Origin: Ashinkailepas kermadecensis
Lineage: Eukaryota; Arthropoda; Thecostraca; Neolepadidae
Assembly (NCBI GenBank): GCA_034440615.1
Contig: JAOTOM010005147.1
Location: 990,501-1,054,500 of the forward strand
Direction of reading: 5' to 3'
Length of the DNA stretch: 64,000 bases
A model generated the notes under the pieces. It ran no database searches. It saw only the letters and a list, made by a program, of their open reading frames with translations, and was not told the origin of the DNA. Shown one piece after another: positions 1-11,099 of the stretch (position 1 is the stretch's first letter; every line of letters begins with the position of its first letter). Position numbers and translations under genes: made by a program.

Positions 1-111
1 ATCCGACATTTTGCTGCTCACAAATGTTCCAAAAACTTACTCTTAGCATTATATTTTACTTTGTACTGGTCGTGACAAATTCGCATCGTGACCTAAAGTC
101 ACGTGATCTGC

Positions 112-158
112 CGTTACCCCTCCGTCTCTCTGTCTCTCTGTCTCTTTGTCTCTCGGTA
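112..158. repeat. TCTCTCTG-type microsatellite
   Basis: A pyrimidine-rich run made of imperfect TCTCTCTG units. It lies in the otherwise featureless first 1.6 kb. Confidence 0.75.
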
Positions 159-1669
159 TATTTATAACTCTCTTCATTTTACAAAACACAGAAATAATGA
201 CAATTGTTATCAGAACAATCCGCATGCATGACCGAGGGTAGATTATATACAATTTACCTAACCTACACATATTAGGTAGGATCTACCTAGAATATCCTAC
301 CTGATCTAAGAAGACATATCACAAACTGCAAAACTATTACAATCTACTCTGGTAATTTCATTTCATCTGAGTAGTACCCAAGCAAACCTGGGTATTTTGC
401 CCATACACTGCTGGGAACACTTTTTACACCCTCATTCATCCTTCTTAAAAAGGGTATGTATGATGCCTCCAAGGGATGGTATCTTCCAAGTGTACATCAC
501 TACCTGCCGGAGTGGACATACTTGTTCCATCATAATTATCAGATAAAATGTAAGCTAGCCTCGTCCTACCTACTCTGGTAGTTGGTTATTTGTGCTATGG
601 GGTGCATTGACTCTGTTTGTCATGTAGGTATTCCTTTTCAGTAATTAGCATTCAAAATTGTAAGCAAAATATAATGGTTATGGTGATGGTTATGCTGAGG
701 CTAGAGGAGTGCAGCTGCCGTTAATTGGGAATTACATACATGTGACGTTTGACGGTCCCAGTGCTTAGTAGAAGTTACATTCGTCAGCTCCGTTTGGCTG
801 TGATTTACAGGGGACCCAATACGCGCTGGAAATGATCCCGTGTATGATTTTAGCCTGACCTGCGAATTTGAAAGGTCAAACGTCGGGTTGTGACTATAAA
901 GTAGCCTCTGGGAGTATTTCTGCATTGATTCCGTGTTTGCAGGTCAATTATGGAAAAAGTTACAGGGGGCGCTAAAATTGGCAACAGGGGGCGCAACAAA
1001 TTGGCCTTTGCTAGTCTCTGGGGGTCAAATACTGCGGTGTGCCGAAAAGCGGAACTAGGGTTCGTCCAAGTTGGATAAGATGAGTTATTTCCAGAGTGGA
1101 TAGCATACGTTAGTCCCGGGCGGATAATGTATGTTAGGTTCAGGGTGCATAAGGTAAACGTTTCATTACTTCGCATGACAGCCCGATAAATGTTCCTAAC
1201 CTATCCTATCAATATATTGTCACAGCTGCATTAGCGTCAAGTGCAGGGTCTAAAATGGCACACATCACTTATATCCCCACAAGAATAGCATTGTGTTCCA
1301 CTCCGAATGACTCTGATTTTGTTTTGTTTCTTTGTAGTAGATTGTTCCTAAAATAAATCATGCTTTCTCGTTTCATCGACACTGAACACAAATGTAAGCC
1401 AAATTTCAAGTTGGAAAAATTTATCTCCCTGACCAAAACTCAGATGAATACAAGAAAAAGACAAGCATATTGCTCTCTTACGACTTCACATGGACCTCTG
1501 AGGAAGCGCAAAACAAATTAACCATGGTGTGATTAATACTGTTCGCCCACTGGTTGTCCACTGCTGTCGAAGTTCGCTGATCACTCCGTGCGGTATCACT
1601 CCATCGGTGTAAACACGCAACACGTCACTGACCCCAGCTATCCACCGGGATCCGAATCTTAATTCACAC
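159..1669. other. no recognisable gene
   Basis: About 1.5 kb with only short open frames and none that resembles a protein family I know. It holds small local repeats, such as two closely spaced stretches containing CAGGGGGCGC around 965-995. I see no RNA gene. Confidence 0.5.
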
Positions 1670-2580
1670 CTCTGATCGTGCCCGATGACCATCGTGCGAC
1701 CCCGGACTTTGTGCCCGATGCCCCCTACCTTAACACAATCGTTGATGATTCACGCCGAACTGTCCCTTTGGATACCGCCGTGGAAGCCCTTCGTGTCTCC
1801 CTGACATCTGTTGGTCCCAAGACCACGACCACGTCAGCCGACCCGGACCAGACCATCACTCTCCACGCCGCTGATCCGCGCTTGAACCGGACCATGCCCA
1901 CTCAATTTGATTCAATCCAGTCAGCCCGACCTCGACAGCTACGTAGTCGTCAGACCTGTCGACGAAACCGGTTCCTTCCGTTGTGTCACCGTTTTCTGGC
2001 CGGCAAAACAACTCCTCGCTATCTGCTCCTTAGCGAATCCTGGCATTGATGCCCCGGCCAACGGAACCCTCACAAACGAAACCCAAACCTAAGCCCAGAC
2101 CAAAGCCCTCCTCCGTACCACCACATTCTGTGGTAAATCCGTCACTATCACTGTGCACTCCAACCGCAACAATACCAAGGACACCATCTTCGCGCGGGAG
2201 CTCCACCTCTTGTCTGAAGCTGACATCTAAGCTGAGCTCAGGCCGGAGGGGTGGCCCACGTCTGTCGCATCACCTTCTTCAAATATGGCCACAAACGGGA
2301 CACGAGTCTCCTAGTCGTTACTTTCAATTCCGCCACTCTTCCCAAGGTCCTGCTCGCCTGCTACCTTCGCTATCAAGTGCGCGTGGTCATCCAAAATCCT
2401 CTGTTTTAACTGCCAGCGCTTTGGCCATGACAGAAAAACATGCCGCCAACCAGCCCGATTCCCTAAGTGCGGCGAGACATCTCATCCCGGCTCAATTTGC
2501 TTCAAACCAGCCCACTGCTTTAACTGCCACATCTTCGACCACCTGACTACATCCCCTCTATGTCCGGTTCAGCAAAAATA
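1670..2580 (+). pseudogene. LINE ORF1 (gag-like) remnant with CCHC zinc knuckles
   Basis: This looks like the decayed ORF1 of an I/Jockey-type non-LTR retrotransposon; ORF1 proteins of this kind bind the element RNA. The best evidence is at about 2385-2575. There the frame reads a lead-in ending IQNPLF, then NCQRFGH, a CCHC-type knuckle with Cys-x2-Cys-x4-His-x4-Cys spacing, then further Cys/His clusters (KCGETSHPGSIC, CFNCHIFDH) as in multi-knuckle ORF1 proteins. Frameshifts and stops break it, so no long frame survives; the longest pieces are 1678-2049 and 2046-2546. It lies upstream of, and on the same strand as, the endonuclease remnant that starts near 4840, so both may belong to one old element later split by insertions. 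That link is inference. Confidence 0.65.
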
Positions 2581-3152
2581 AAGAAGTTTGCACCGTGAAG
2601 GTCACGACCGGAATCTGGTATCCCCAGGCCCGACGGACTGCCCAGGCCACCTCCCCTCTTCAATAGCTTACACTCAGCCGGCCAGCATTGGTCCCCATCC
2701 CTCGCCTCGCGTAAACACTCATTGACCTCCATACTAACTAGACGGCCGACTTGCCGCCCGTCGCACGCTCCGCGACCTATTCCGGCCGTTCCCGGCTGGA
2801 GGAGGCGGAGAGGCGATATATGGGCAAAAGATGAGGCGCGCCGCCCGCTTCCATGCATTTTAGCCCTGGAAAGAAATGTTGTAAAATTAAAAGTTGTTGG
2901 AAGATTTGGATTAAAAGTAGTTCAAAATGATGGTGGGTTCATGATGAGCAGGCAGAAATGGCGAAGCACCTGGAAAAATATTGTTATTGTGCTTTTGAGG
3001 TCTAACTTGTATCATCGTTTTGCCAACTGCTTGCGGTATTCGGCATGTGTACCCCATGAAATTAAAATCCCGGATACCCGAGAGACGCTAGCAAAGTGAC
3101 GCTGATGATGTTGACAGCATATGTGTACTGTGTGTTCATCATATATCCTAAT
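2581..3152. other. no recognisable gene
   Basis: Sequence between the ORF1 remnant and the next TIR element. The first 200 bases are proline-codon rich and could be the tail of the LINE ORF1. The rest is AT-richer and unassigned. Confidence 0.4.
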
Positions 3153-3415
3153 CAGGGGCGGATCCAGGAATTGTCATTTGGGAGGGGTATTTGTCGGGGG
3201 GGGGGCGCCAATTCTTAGGAGGTGCACCCTGCGAAAATAACTGAAGAGGCGTCTTCGGCCGAAAATTATTTAGCGGGGTGGGGAGGAGAGGGCGTGCACT
3301 TGAGTAGGATGAAGGGGTGCTTCTGGCTGAACAATACGATGGGGAGCACTCGAGCTTACCGGAGGGGCGCGAGTTTCAAATTACATGGGGGCATATGTTC
3401 CTGAATCCGCCCCTG
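3153..3415. mobile_element. short TIR element (MITE), 263 bp
   Basis: It starts CAGGGGCGGATCCAGG and ends with the complement CCTGAATCCGCCCCTG. These 16-bp terminal inverted repeats differ at one base. A poly-G tract lies just inside the left end. Termini of the form CAGGGGCG resemble hAT-type non-autonomous elements. I could not find a matching 8-bp target duplication (left ATCCTAAT, right GAACGACC), so the superfamily call rests on the termini alone. Confidence 0.55.
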
Positions 3416-3716
3416 GAACGACCATCCTGCAGGGCACGAGTTAACGCTCAGGCAGGGATGTTGTTGTATATACTTTTGAAGGGGTATGTACCCCATCAAT
3501 GTTGGCTTTGCCCCCACCACCAATACTTTCAAGCGCTAACATGGGACCCTATGAAGTGTGTTCCCCCAATCAATTTGGGCCTACCCATTGTCTTCATGTA
3601 TTTTGTCCCCGCCCCAATAATTTTCAGAAATCAACATCCGTGTACTCAGAACTTCATCTTAATTGCAGTTCTTTTTGTCAGCCCCGGGGCCCTTCCAAGG
3701 TCGTAGCCAAGAGGGC

Positions 3717-4200
3717 AGGCGCGTATCCAGGATTTTTTCATGGAAGGAGGGTATGTCCGGAGCCACTGGATGAGCCCTCAGGGTCGCCTTCAGCTGAAAA
3801 TTTGGAGAGGGACGCACTCGAGGGCCTTCAAAAGGAGACTTCGGCTGAAAATTCAAGGAGGTACACTCAATGATTCTAAGGGGCACATTTTCATCTCGGG
3901 GGGCAACTTTAGCTGAAAAATTGGAAAGGGTTGCATTCGAGCCTCACTGGAAGACCACTTTTCCTGGTAAGATGGGCGCCACCTTGCCATGAGCGGACAC
4001 ATGTCACCTGTGCCCTCTGTATCCGTTTCTGCAAAGGGATGAACTGCAGGGACGCGGCAGGTCGGAGAACAGGCTTAATGAGAAATAGATGGTATGATTT
4101 TGCTTGATATATGAATGTATATATATATCAAGAAAAAGTGTTTGCTTCATATATGGCTGGGTCATTTGAAAATGGTATAGTCATGTTCACCACCTAGGAC
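3717..4200. mobile_element. probable hAT-like MITE fragment, right end not found
   Basis: The left end CAGGCGCGTATCCAGGA followed by TTTTTTCATGG closely matches the left end of the better-defined element at 34750. A degenerate internal repeat built around CAGCTGAAAATT and GGCTGAAAATT follows to about 3930. I could not locate a partner terminus, so the right boundary is approximate. Confidence 0.4.
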
Positions 4201-4842
4201 GCCCCAGCACCACAGCTTTATATCCACAACACATTGCTCAGCGCCTACCGGCGCCGACGTTTTGCCGATATGCGGCGACGTCGTCGGGAACTTTTTGAAA
4301 AGTCGAGTTGTCTGTCTAGTTATATATCAAGGTCAATGTCAACACTACTTCATCTCCGATACAAACTGACATACCAGGGCTGGCACCACTAAAAAAACTC
4401 AAACCACTGCCGACACCGACATCGACAACTGCGGTCAATGCCACGCAGACCACTCCCGTGCGGAGTGCAAAACTCAACCACTGACGACACCAACACCGAC
4501 AACTGCGCTCCATGCCACGCAGACCACTGCCGTGAGGAGTGCAAAACACCGCAGGCATTCGGCTGCGGAACAACGACGCTCGAATTCAGCAGGCCGCCGG
4601 ATGAGCCAGGCTCGTACGGCGCCGGCCGGCACGCACGTGACCTTGCCGGCTCCTGCCACCCGTCGGGCATCCACCGCGGCTATGGCCGGCCGCCGTGATC
4701 TCTTCAAGGTCACCGGTCGTCCGGCCGGCTCGGGTGGACCTGCGGGAGCCGCCATGCGCAACCCACATGCTCGCGTCACCTTGATGCGTGGCTAAGGCAT
4801 GTACCGAAAGGTGCCGACGAACATTAATTCCTATGCAATAGT
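4201..4842 (+). other. Thr/Pro-rich coding-like segment before the LINE endonuclease, with 74-bp tandem duplication
   Basis: Positions 4405-4478 and 4479-4552 are two imperfect copies of a 74-bp unit containing ATGCCACGCAGACCACT. The sequence up to 4790 is GC-rich and has no long stop-free frame of known type. It directly precedes the endonuclease start, so it may be the end of ORF1 or the inter-ORF region of the same LINE. This is inferred from position, not from a motif. Confidence 0.4.
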
Positions 4843-6296
4843 TGTTTTTCTCCGATGGAATTGTCGCAGTGTACTATGCAAATGGGCAGAAATGACAACA
4901 TTTGTTGTTTTTTTTGTATCATCGTTCCATTTATCAAAACCAAGAAACTTGGTTTTTGACTACTGATGAATATACTTCAATCTTTCGAACTTTACATTTT
5001 CCCTTTACGAAGAGGTCCAAGGACCACATCACAATTTATACAGCAATTTACATGCACGACGACTTTACACAAACACAAATTACACTCAAATCACCTTTAC
5101 TGGCCGCAGCCTGCACTTTGCGCCTCCATGGTAGGAATTTAGACGTTAATTCCATTTACATTTTCTACCATACACAGTAGACACGAACGTTTTGATGCCC
5201 TTATAAATCCTCATAGCACATGTCCAATTTCCTTGCATTTTAGTTGGCGATTTTCACCCTCATAGTTCAGCTTTGGATAACACACGCACACATGCAGACA
5301 CGACGCATTGATGAACACATCTTACACCGACACAATTTAAGGTTACCTAACACCGGAGATCCAACTATTTTTTTTGAACCTAGGACTCTACACGGAAACT
5401 GCAATACATTTATTTATCCATCTGCTCTGCATTTTATTTTGATTACACGATAGTCACAGACATTCATGACAGCGATCACTGCCCCATTGAAGTAATACCG
5501 ATTTTCAACCGCTGCAGATTAAACACCAAGTTTTATCTCTCGCTGGAAAATGTCGAAGGCCAACTGGACAACATTTCAGGAACATCCGCATTTACAATAC
5601 AACTCAGACATTTCTCCTGTACAAAACATTAACTTAATCACCAGCACACTTTTATAAGCTGTGTCTGCGACAATCCCACTCACAAAACCTTTCACAAAAC
5701 AAAATCCGGTAGGTTGGTAGTATCCCGATGTAGCCCAAGCCATTGCGGCAAGAAAAAGAGCATATAGGAAATATTTACGACATCCCGATCGACAAAATTG
5801 AGTCACCCGTAGCCATCAAAGTGCTGGGATACGCCATACCATTCGTGATGTTAGCTGCTGTTAATGGGCCTCTCAGTTAATATAACCATATGTTCAAAAC
5901 GAATTTAAGAGAACTTCGGGTACTCATCCGTCGTTTTACCGGACTGAATATACTCATGGCCCTCAAAACAAAACAAAATGTTATTACAGGACCGCACAAA
6001 GTAGTCAACACCATAGCTCACCACATAGCCCACAATCGCTCCAATGGCGACTCACTAACTTTTGTTTGCACAAAATGCACACAATTCTTTTCACACCAAT
6101 TTGATACTATTCGATTATCCCAATACTGAAACATGCAATGCACCTTTTCAAATTTCAGAACTGAAGTATGCCGTTATCTCCTCCGGTGACATTCCGTCGA
6201 GCATGACAAGTTACGTCATCATATTGTCTGACATGTACATACCACACCACACCAAACATTGCATTGTACACACTTTTGATTCCCTATGGTCATAAA
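4843..6296 (+). pseudogene. I-clade LINE ORF2, 5' half (endonuclease to RT start), decayed
   Basis: ORF2 of I-clade LINEs carries an apurinic-type endonuclease, reverse transcriptase and often RNase H. The remnant starts near 4843 with the strand-1 signature LRWNCRS (4850-4870). At about 4945 a QETWFL motif matches the LQETWL block. Near 5310-5450 the frame reads IDEHILHRHNLRLPNTGDPT, then at 5460-5480 in another frame SDHCPI, the catalytic SDH block. At 5698-5780 a KNPVGW-x-YPD-AARKRAYRKYL block matches the linker before the RT, with one Trp turned into a stop. At 6140-6296 NAPFQISELKYAV...FDSLW matches the start of the RT domain. Several frameshifts and stops separate these blocks, so it is dead. 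It stops abruptly at 6296, where a second LINE is inserted, and resumes near 8150. Confidence 0.8.
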
Positions 6297-8140
6297 GTCA
6301 TAAAGTCATAAAGTGTTAAGGCTTAATAAGAGCCACAGGGTCCCATCTGGGTTAAGCCTATCTAGAAAAGGAACTAGAAATGTACATATTCTCACCCCAA
6401 TCAATCCCTAATCCCAAGTTCCTAGGAAGCTATATATCCCAGCCTATCTAGCATCATCCCCTTGCTATTGCATAACACCCTCAACAATTGCAAGCTCCTC
6501 CCATCATACCCATTGCGCTACCATAGCCCCTGCTTAAAGGGGTCTGTGCCGTGCACATTTAACATAAATATTATCCCCTCCATCCAAATTAGAAATCAAA
6601 AACAAGATTTTCCTGCCTAAAAAAATTTGTCCACCCTACTTTTAAATACATTCAATGAGGAACTCCCCACAACATCAGCAGGCAGCCCATTCCACTGATC
6701 AACAACCCTTTGACTGAAGACCTGCTGTCGCTTAACTGTCCTACACCTCAACTTGTCTAACCTGAGTTGGTGACCCCTGTGTGATACTTTAAACTGAAGA
6801 GCACTATTTAAATTGACCTGATCTAGTCCTTTAACAATTTTGTACATTTCAATCATGTCCCCCCTTAATCTCCTATACTTGAGTGAGTACATATCTAATG
6901 CCACAAGCCTTTCTCCATATTCTAAGCTACCTAGTCCACTGATGAGTTTAGTTGCTTTGCGTTGCACTCTTTCTAACTTGTCTATATCTTTTTCTAGGTA
7001 GGGGCTCCAAGCTTGCACAGAATATTCCAAGTGGGGTCGCACATATGCTAAGTACAGTTTTTTCATGACTTCCTTGCTCTTATACATCACACTTCTATTA
7101 ATGAGTCCCAGCATTCTGAGTGCCCTGTTCCTAGCTGAGCTACATTGTTTCTCTGCTTTAAGGTCATTTGAAACCAACACACCTAAGTCCCTTTCCTCTT
7201 CAATAACATCCAGTTCCCTCCCTCCCATTGTATATCTGAAAGTCACACCTCCAGACCCCAGATGCATAACCTTACACTTGTCATAGTTAAAAGACATCTG
7301 CCATTGATCAGCCCACTTTTTTAGGTCCTCCAAGTCTAGTTGAATATTACTAGATTGATCACAACTGTTTGCCACTCCTACCAGTTTGATGTCATCAGCA
7401 AATTTGAACACTCTATTCCTCAGCCCTACCTCAATGTTATTTACAAAGATGATAAAGAGAAGTGGCCCTAGAACAGAGCCCTGTGGTACTCCACTCAGAA
7501 CATCCTTCCAATCAGATTTACATCCATTTAACATTACCCTTTGTTTCCTTCCCCTCAACCATGCTTCAATCCAACCTAGAACTTTTCCAACAATCCCATG
7601 TTGCTGTAGTTGATGAATTAGCCTCTTATGTGGAACTTTATCAAAAGCTTTGCTAAAGTCCAAGTACACAACATCCATCCTGTTTTGATTGTCTACTTCT
7701 TTAGTAACATACTCCATGAACTCCAAAAGGTTAGTTAAACAAGACCTTCGAGATCGAAATCCATGTTGAGTATCCCTTAAAAGATTGTGCCTATCAAGAT
7801 GAATCTGAACATTCTGTTTAACCAGTTTTTCTAGTACCTTGCAAACTATTGAGGTCAAACTGACTGGCCTGTAGTTCCCTACACACTTCATACTTCCCTT
7901 TTTGAAACTTGGAACTACATTTGCATTTCTCCAATCTTCAGGCACTTCAGAGTATTCCATAGACCGCCTGAAAAGTATACCTAGAGGAACTGCTAAAGCT
8001 TTAGCACACTCTACTAAGACCCTAGCATATATATCATCTGGTCCAGAAGCTTTATTAGGCTTTATATTCTGCAACTGCTTTTCTACAGCTTCTGTAGTTA
8101 TTGTAAGATACTCCAACCTATCACCTGTCATGGCATATGA
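6297..8140 (-). mobile_element. CR1-like LINE, 5'-truncated, nested in the I-clade LINE
   Basis: The element runs on the minus strand. Its 3' end is a three-fold tandem CTTTATGA octamer at 6297-6322; 8-bp 3' microsatellite tails are characteristic of CR1-type elements. A 3' UTR of about 300 bp follows, then the RT frame (separate entry). The 5' end is truncated close to 8140, as usual after incomplete reverse transcription. I-clade LINE sequence lies on both sides in the opposite orientation, so this is a clean nested insertion. I see no clear target-site duplication. A second copy of its 3' UTR sits at 32730-33255. Confidence 0.85.
6617..8131 (-). CDS. reverse transcriptase of CR1-like LINE, C-terminal 504 codons, open frame
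   Basis: This is the reverse transcriptase part of LINE ORF2, the enzyme for target-primed insertion. The frame is open for 504 codons to a TAG at 6617-6619. Visible blocks in order are: residues ~25-40 KPNKASGPDDI (RT domain 0/1), ~85-100 NYRPVSLTSIVCKVLEKL, ~110-125 QHGFRSRRSC, ~155-165 VVYLDFSKAFDKV with the motif A Asp, ~210-225 GVPQGSVLGPLLF (motif B), and ~240-247 FKFADDIKL, where FADD is the catalytic motif C. The C-terminal part has the CR1-type KCKVMHLG, RDLGVLV, VRPHLEY and WNGLP blocks. There is no RNase H. The ATG at 8131 is an internal Met; upstream an in-frame stop occurs within about 20 bases and endonuclease is missing. The open frame suggests recent insertion, but it cannot be autonomous. 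Confidence 0.85.
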   Translation of the reverse strand: MTGDRLEYLTITTEAVEKQLQNIKPNKASGPDDIYARVLVECAKALAVPLGILFRRSMEYSEVPEDWRNANVVPSFKKGSMKCVGNYRPVSLTSIVCKVLEKLVKQNVQIHLDRHNLLRDTQHGFRSRRSCLTNLLEFMEYVTKEVDNQNRMDVVYLDFSKAFDKVPHKRLIHQLQQHGIVGKVLGWIEAWLRGRKQRVMLNGCKSDWKDVLSGVPQGSVLGPLLFIIFVNNIEVGLRNRVFKFADDIKLVGVANSCDQSSNIQLDLEDLKKWADQWQMSFNYDKCKVMHLGSGGVTFRYTMGGRELDVIEEERDLGVLVSNDLKAEKQCSSARNRALRMLGLINRSVMYKSKEVMKKLYLAYVRPHLEYSVQAWSPYLEKDIDKLERVQRKATKLISGLGSLEYGERLVALDMYSLKYRRLRGDMIEMYKIVKGLDQVNLNSALQFKVSHRGHQLRLDKLRCRTVKRQQVFSQRVVDQWNGLPADVVGSSSLNVFKSRVDKFF

Positions 8141-8470
8141 TTCAGTTCACCGCATGTCACCGCATGTCCTTCCTGAAACATGGAGGGAATCTCTTATATG
8201 TAATATCCATAAAAACAACCTGGCAATGACCATAGTGATCTCAATAATTTTCGACCCATTGCCCCCACCAGCTGCTCAGCGAAATGTTTCGAACGCATAG
8301 GTATGAAAAGCACCTGGGCAAACGGCTGGTACCTGGAAGCAAATCCTCCTCTATCTCTCCTTCAATGTGCTTTTCGGGCCTAACGCAGCACCGTACATGC
8401 TCTTATTGGGTTAGAGACAGACATCTGCCTCGGCTACAGAAAAGCGCGAATACAAGGTCACAGTATTTTA
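8141..8470 (+). pseudogene. I-clade LINE ORF2, continuation after the nested insertion
   Basis: Directly after the CR1-like element the plus strand resumes where the RT domain broke off at 6296: LPETWRESL (8173-8200) is the block expected after FDSLW. Further on come degraded forms of the 'FRPIA...CKxFERM' region and, at 8405-8450, LETDICLGYRK, which matches RLETDIRLGYKK in the copy at 42660. Stops and frameshifts are frequent. Homology to the other copy ends near 8470, just before the motif A Asp, so this copy lacks the RT core and RNase H. Confidence 0.75.
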
Positions 8471-9190
8471 TATTCTGTAATTTTGGACAATTCTTGCGAT
8501 TATTCTTTGCATTCATTATCTTGCGTTGTTACCCCACTCAATGTCATTTTCCAACATATGTTTACTGGTATTTTGATCAAGGGTGAGATATAACCTGCAT
8601 TTGCATTGTTAAAAATATGTATTCATGTTTTTTTTTTTGAATTATCTGCATAAATTTGATGTTGCTTTCTTGATCAGATAAATACTGGGGATCAAGTACC
8701 GTAACTTCAATTGTGGATGTCTCAAGAAATAGATATTTATCGAAGAAATGAAGATCAACTTAATTAAAATCAAATAAGAAAACACCAGGAAGCGTATTTT
8801 TGATAAAAACCTGGGGAAGGGGTTGCTCATGCATATTTACCAATGTATCTGATATATGTACATGACTTCATATCCTGGGATTTCTACTTTTTCTTTAGTA
8901 TGACAAACTAACAATGGTAATGTAAATACCACAAACCACACCAGTCCAGATGAACCTAGATTGCACTAACCAGATCTAAAAACAGCCAAGTCCAAGTTAA
9001 CAAATCTAAAAACAGCCAAGTTTTTATTATCCAGAATATCATCCTCTCCAAGGAAATATCTTGGAAGTTCAAGTCATACGGTGATTGCCATTTACATTAT
9101 GAAATCCGATTGAGTAGAGTTGTTTGAATATTGCCGTCAGCGGTGATAATTTTGTAATGAAACTTGTCTAAGCAAGTTTTTTTTTATTCA
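8471..9190. other. no gene; AT-rich sequence
   Basis: AT-rich spacer with no recognisable coding frame. A small duplication holding CTAAAAACAGCCAAG occurs twice near 8970-9020. Confidence 0.5.
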
Positions 9191-9199
9191 GAAGAAAAA

Positions 9200-9470
9200 T
9201 GATTGAACTTCATTCAAGGTCGTCGCCACCGGGGGGGCAGAGGGGGCAGTCGCCCCCCCTGTCGTGAGACTGGGGGGGCGCCGCCCCCCCCTGAAATTTG
9301 AGGAGGCCCCTATCCGGAAATGCACAGGGAAAAAAGTGACCAAGGAGGCCGACGAGACATGAGAGGAGGCCTCCAAGACGTGAGAGGAGGCCCCTAATTC
9401 GAAGAAGGAGTCACCTAGGAGAAGATAGCAGGACCCAGAAATCAAGAGAGTGCCAACAATTGGCACTGAG
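9200..9470. other. poly-G/C-rich flank of minisatellite
   Basis: It contains runs of seven or more G or C around 9228-9292, and short GAGGCCCC-type units that grade into the 21-bp array. The motif GTCGCCACC next to the poly-G resembles the edges of other TIR elements in this window. No paired end was found with confidence; GTGGCGACGCCACTG at 14530 is a possible relative. Confidence 0.4.
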
Positions 9471-11070
9471 GCCCCAGGAATGCAAAGGAGGCCCCCAGGA
9501 TTGAAAAGGAGGCCCCCGTGATTACAAAGGAGGCCCCCAGGAATGTAAAGGAGACCCACAGGATTGCAAAGGAGGCCCCCGTGATTACGAAGGAGGCCCC
9601 CATGATTGCAAAGGAGGCCCCCAGGATTGCAAAGGAGGCCCCCAGGATTGCAAAGGAGGCCCCCAGGATTGCAAAGGAGACCCCCAGAATTGCGAAGGAG
9701 GCCCCCAGGATTGGAAAGGAGGCTTCCAGGATTGCAAAGGAGGCCTCCAGGATTACAAAGGAGGCCCCCAGGATTGCAAAGGAGGCCCCCAGGATTGCAA
9801 AGGTCTCCAGGATCGCAAAGGAGGCCCTCAGGATTGCAAAGGACGCCCCCATGATTGCAAAGGAGGCCCCATGATTGCAAAGTAGACCCCAGGATTGCGA
9901 ATGATGCCTCCAGGCTAGCGAATGATGCCTCCAGGCTAGCGAAGGAGGCCCCCAGGATTGCAAAGGAGGCCCCATGATTGCAAAGGAGGCCCCAGGATTG
10001 CGATGGAGGCCCCCAGGATTGCAAAGGAGGCCCCCAGGATTGCAAAGGAGGCCCCAGGATTGCAAAGGAGGCCCCCAGGATTGCAAAGGAGGCCCCGGGA
10101 TTGCGAAGGAGGGCCCCAGGATTACAAAGGAGGCCCCCAGGATTGCAAAGGAGGCCCCCAGGATTGCAAAGGACTCCAGGATTGCAAAGGAGGCCCCCAT
10201 GATTGCAAAGGAGGCCCCAGGATTCCAAAGGAGACCCCCAGGATTGCGAAGGATGCCTCCAGGCTAGCGAAGGAGGCCCCCCAGGATTGCAAAGGAGGCC
10301 CCCAGGATTGTAATGGAGGCCCCCAGGATTGCAAAGGAGGCCCTCAGGATTGCAAAGGATGCCCCATGATTGCAAAGGAGACCCACAGGATTGCAAAGGA
10401 GGCCTCCAGGATTGCAAACGAGGCCCCCATGATTGCAAAGTAGACCCCAGGATTGCGAAGGATGCCTCCAGGCTAGCGAATGATGCCTCCAGGCTAGCGA
10501 AGGATGCCTCCAGGCTAGCGAAGGAGGCCCCCAGGATTGCAAAGGAGGCCCCATGATTGCAAAGGAGGCCCCAGAATTGCGATGGAGTCCCCCAGGATTG
10601 CAAAGGAGGCCCCCGGGATTGCAAAGGAGGCCCCAGGATTGCAAAGGAGGCCCCCAGGATTGCAAAGGAGGCCCCCAGGATTGCGAAGGAGGCCCCCCAG
10701 GATTACAAAAGAGGCCCCCAGGATTGCAAAGGCCCACAGGATTGCAAAGGCCCACAGGATTGCAAAGGAGGCCTCATGATTGCAACGGAGGCCCCAGGAT
10801 TCCAAAGGAGAACCCCAGGATTGCGAAGGATGCCTCCAGGCTAGCGAAGGAGGCCCCCCAAGATTGCAAAGGAGGCCCCCAGGATTGCAAAGGAGGCCCC
10901 CATGATTGCAAAGGCCCACAGGATTACAAAGGAGGCCCCCAGGATTGCAAAGGAGGCCCACATGATTGTCAAGGAGGCCTCCAGGATTGCAAAGGAGGCC
11001 CACAGGATTATCAAGGAGGCCCCCTGGATTGCAAAGGAGGCCTACAGGATTGTCAAGGAGGCCATCACAT
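9470..11070. repeat. 21-bp minisatellite array with higher-order structure
   Basis: About 1.6 kb of tandem units of the form GGAGGCCCCCAGGATTGCAA plus one A. Units vary in the C run (3-6) and in positions such as GATTGC/GATTAC/GATTCC, and shorter units occur. A variant unit with CCTCCAGGCTAGCG appears near 9907, 9928, 10253, 10464, 10485, 10506 and 10829, marking higher-order repeats of roughly 250-325 bp. Since 21 is a multiple of three, long frames stay open on both strands; the longest is 478 codons (9188-10624, minus). I read those as by-products of the repeat period. Confidence 0.9.
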
Positions 11071-11099
11071 CAAATATATCACATCAAGACCTTTAAAAA

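Noticed and set aside
9188..10624. 478-codon minus-strand frame and several plus-strand frames in the 21-bp array
   Set aside because: All are by-products of the 21-base period; several frames are open at once on both strands and shift with the C-run length.
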